DNA from: Tretioscincus oriximinensis
Lineage: Eukaryota > Chordata > Lepidosauria > Squamata > Gymnophthalmidae
Length of the DNA: 64,000 nucleotides
Reading direction: 5' to 3'
Assembly (NCBI GenBank): GCA_022410635.1
Contig: JAJVDF010000016.1
Coordinates: 1,234,704 to 1,298,703, forward strand
Position numbers and translations under genes: made by a program. This document shows, piece by piece, positions 62,819 to 64,000 of the stretch (position 1 is its first letter; each line of letters begins with the position of its first letter). The notes under the pieces were generated by a model. That model made no database searches, had not been told where the DNA came from, and saw only the letters and a program-made list of their open reading frames with translations.

Positions 62819-63734
62819 TATTGCCGACATGAAGAGCAGGATTTATGGAAATGGGTCGCCAAGCTTTATGAAAGTGTAGGTACAGACTGCATGGACAATT
62901 CATGATTTTACAGTTTGTATAGGTCCCAAAGCCAAAAATCTTTGATTTTTGCAGCAGCATCTTGGTGGCCAAGGGGACAGAATCAGGATGGGGACTATAT
63001 TGGATCTTGGACTCTAAGATTATGGCAATCCTACACAAAGGATGGGAGGGGGAAGACTGAGAATAATTTGGTTAGCATAAATATCCCCATTCCAGTTCTT
63101 AACTTCAGTGGATGAATTTGGATCATTTGCTCTCTGGGAGTTTACCCTACTTTAGCTCTGAAGATAAACTTGGAAATTCTGCATAACACCTTCAGTTCCT
63201 GGGAAGAACAGTAGATTACAAATGTTCAATCAAGAGGACAGATATATCTGCAGTTAGGAGCAAATATAATTTTAAAAAGTAAGGTATCTTATGTGAAAGA
63301 AAATGCATATGTATTTCACCTAAATTGCTGTACAGAATTTTTGGGAAAAAATTAACTAAGTTCAGACAAAAAATAGCTTTATATGCAGAATATGTCATTC
63401 AAGTTAATTCAACTTTTAATTCGACTTTTGAAGCAAAACTATTGGGTGCTTCCACTGCCTACAACTAATTAGCATTTGTTCTGTGCTTAACAGTATTATG
63501 TACTACAGGTGAAACCTTGTTATAAAGAACACCGATATAACAAAATTTGCACTACAACAAATTTGAAAGTCCTGGCAGAACACCATTGAGAGCANTGTAA
63601 AAATGCCCCTCCTATAACAAACCTCGTTGTAATGAAAGTTTCAGTATTACAAACCGATTTCTGTGCCCTGACTATTCTGCAAGATCACATTATAAAGAAC
63701 TGAAGTGCAAGATGGATGGGGCATNCAGTACAGA

Positions 63735-63900
63735 GTATGACCTTGGGCCAGTCACAGTTCTTTGAACTCTCTTAGCCCCACAGGGTGTCTGTTGTGGAGA
63801 AAGCAACAAAAAGCTATGTGCGCCCACCCTATGGTTGGCCNCCCCGAGACCTTCGGGTATAGGGCGGGATATAAGTACAAATAAATAATAAATAAATAAT
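63735..63900 (+). mobile_element. SINE family A, 5'-truncated
   Basis: CTTGGGCCAGTCACAGTTCT, GGGTGTCTGTTGTGGAGAAA, CGAGACCTTCGGGTATAGGG and (AATA)n; the tRNA head is missing. Confidence 0.8.
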
Positions 63901-64000
63901 TTTTTCAAGTGAAAGCAAAGATTTTCAAACCACCAATGAGTGGCAAGATTAAATACTCAGAATCCAATGGATGATTGGGACAATGATTGGGTCCCATGTA

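Noticed and set aside
63485..63700. Possible pogo/Tigger-type end (ACAGGTGAAACCTTGTTATA)
   Set aside because: The left motif is suggestive, but no matching inverted right end or TA duplication could be located, so it was not called.

Overview
This is vertebrate nuclear DNA. It has AT-rich introns, split genes with canonical splice sites, and many tRNA-derived SINEs, L2/CR1/L1-type LINE fragments and hAT/mariner miniature elements. The repeat set and the protein sequences suggest a squamate reptile (lizard or gecko type), but the species cannot be fixed from sequence alone. The gene order MDN1 > LYRM2 > < ANKRD6 is the same conserved block as human 6q15. The window is a draft assembly: two gaps of about 130 N (28633-28765 and 44871-45001) and dozens of isolated single N bases, some inside exons. 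Layout: (1) 176-23671, plus strand: the last 23 coding exons of MDN1 (midasin), about 1,348 residues. They cover a helical region, a long Asp/Glu-rich linker and the C-terminal MIDAS (VWA) domain; the 3' UTR ends near a poly(A) signal at 24281. One intron is GC-AG and several others have weak GTT donors. (2) 24306-28440: intergenic DNA holding a SINE, an antisense L1 fragment and a large inverted repeat with a SPIN-like hAT element inserted in it with a perfect 8-bp target-site duplication. (3) 28440-28625: a GC-rich promoter, then LYRM2 in three exons (28562-35984, plus), encoding an 89-residue LYR-motif mitochondrial protein. (4) 36000-40193: convergent 3' ends of LYRM2 and ANKRD6. (5) 56801 down to 40194, minus strand: 13 coding exons of ANKRD6 (diversin), 710 residues. 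Five are 99-bp exons of one ankyrin repeat each, followed by a basic segment and coiled coils. The first exons lie beyond the right edge. (6) 56802-64000: a large ANKRD6 intron with SINE/LINE/MITE debris and an unexplained 98-codon open exon candidate (60765-61058, minus) whose donor phase fits the ankyrin exons. The three genes have unrelated jobs: 60S ribosome assembly (MDN1), mitochondrial complex I assembly (LYRM2) and Wnt/planar-polarity signalling (ANKRD6). Their adjacency is ancestral synteny, not an operon. The items most worth a second look are the candidate alternative ANKRD6 first exon, a near-perfect 69-nt pre-miRNA-like hairpin in LYRM2 intron 2 (34590-34658), a decayed duplicate of the MDN1 terminal exon (23222-23261), a candidate U12-type ANKRD6 intron, and several foldback elements.
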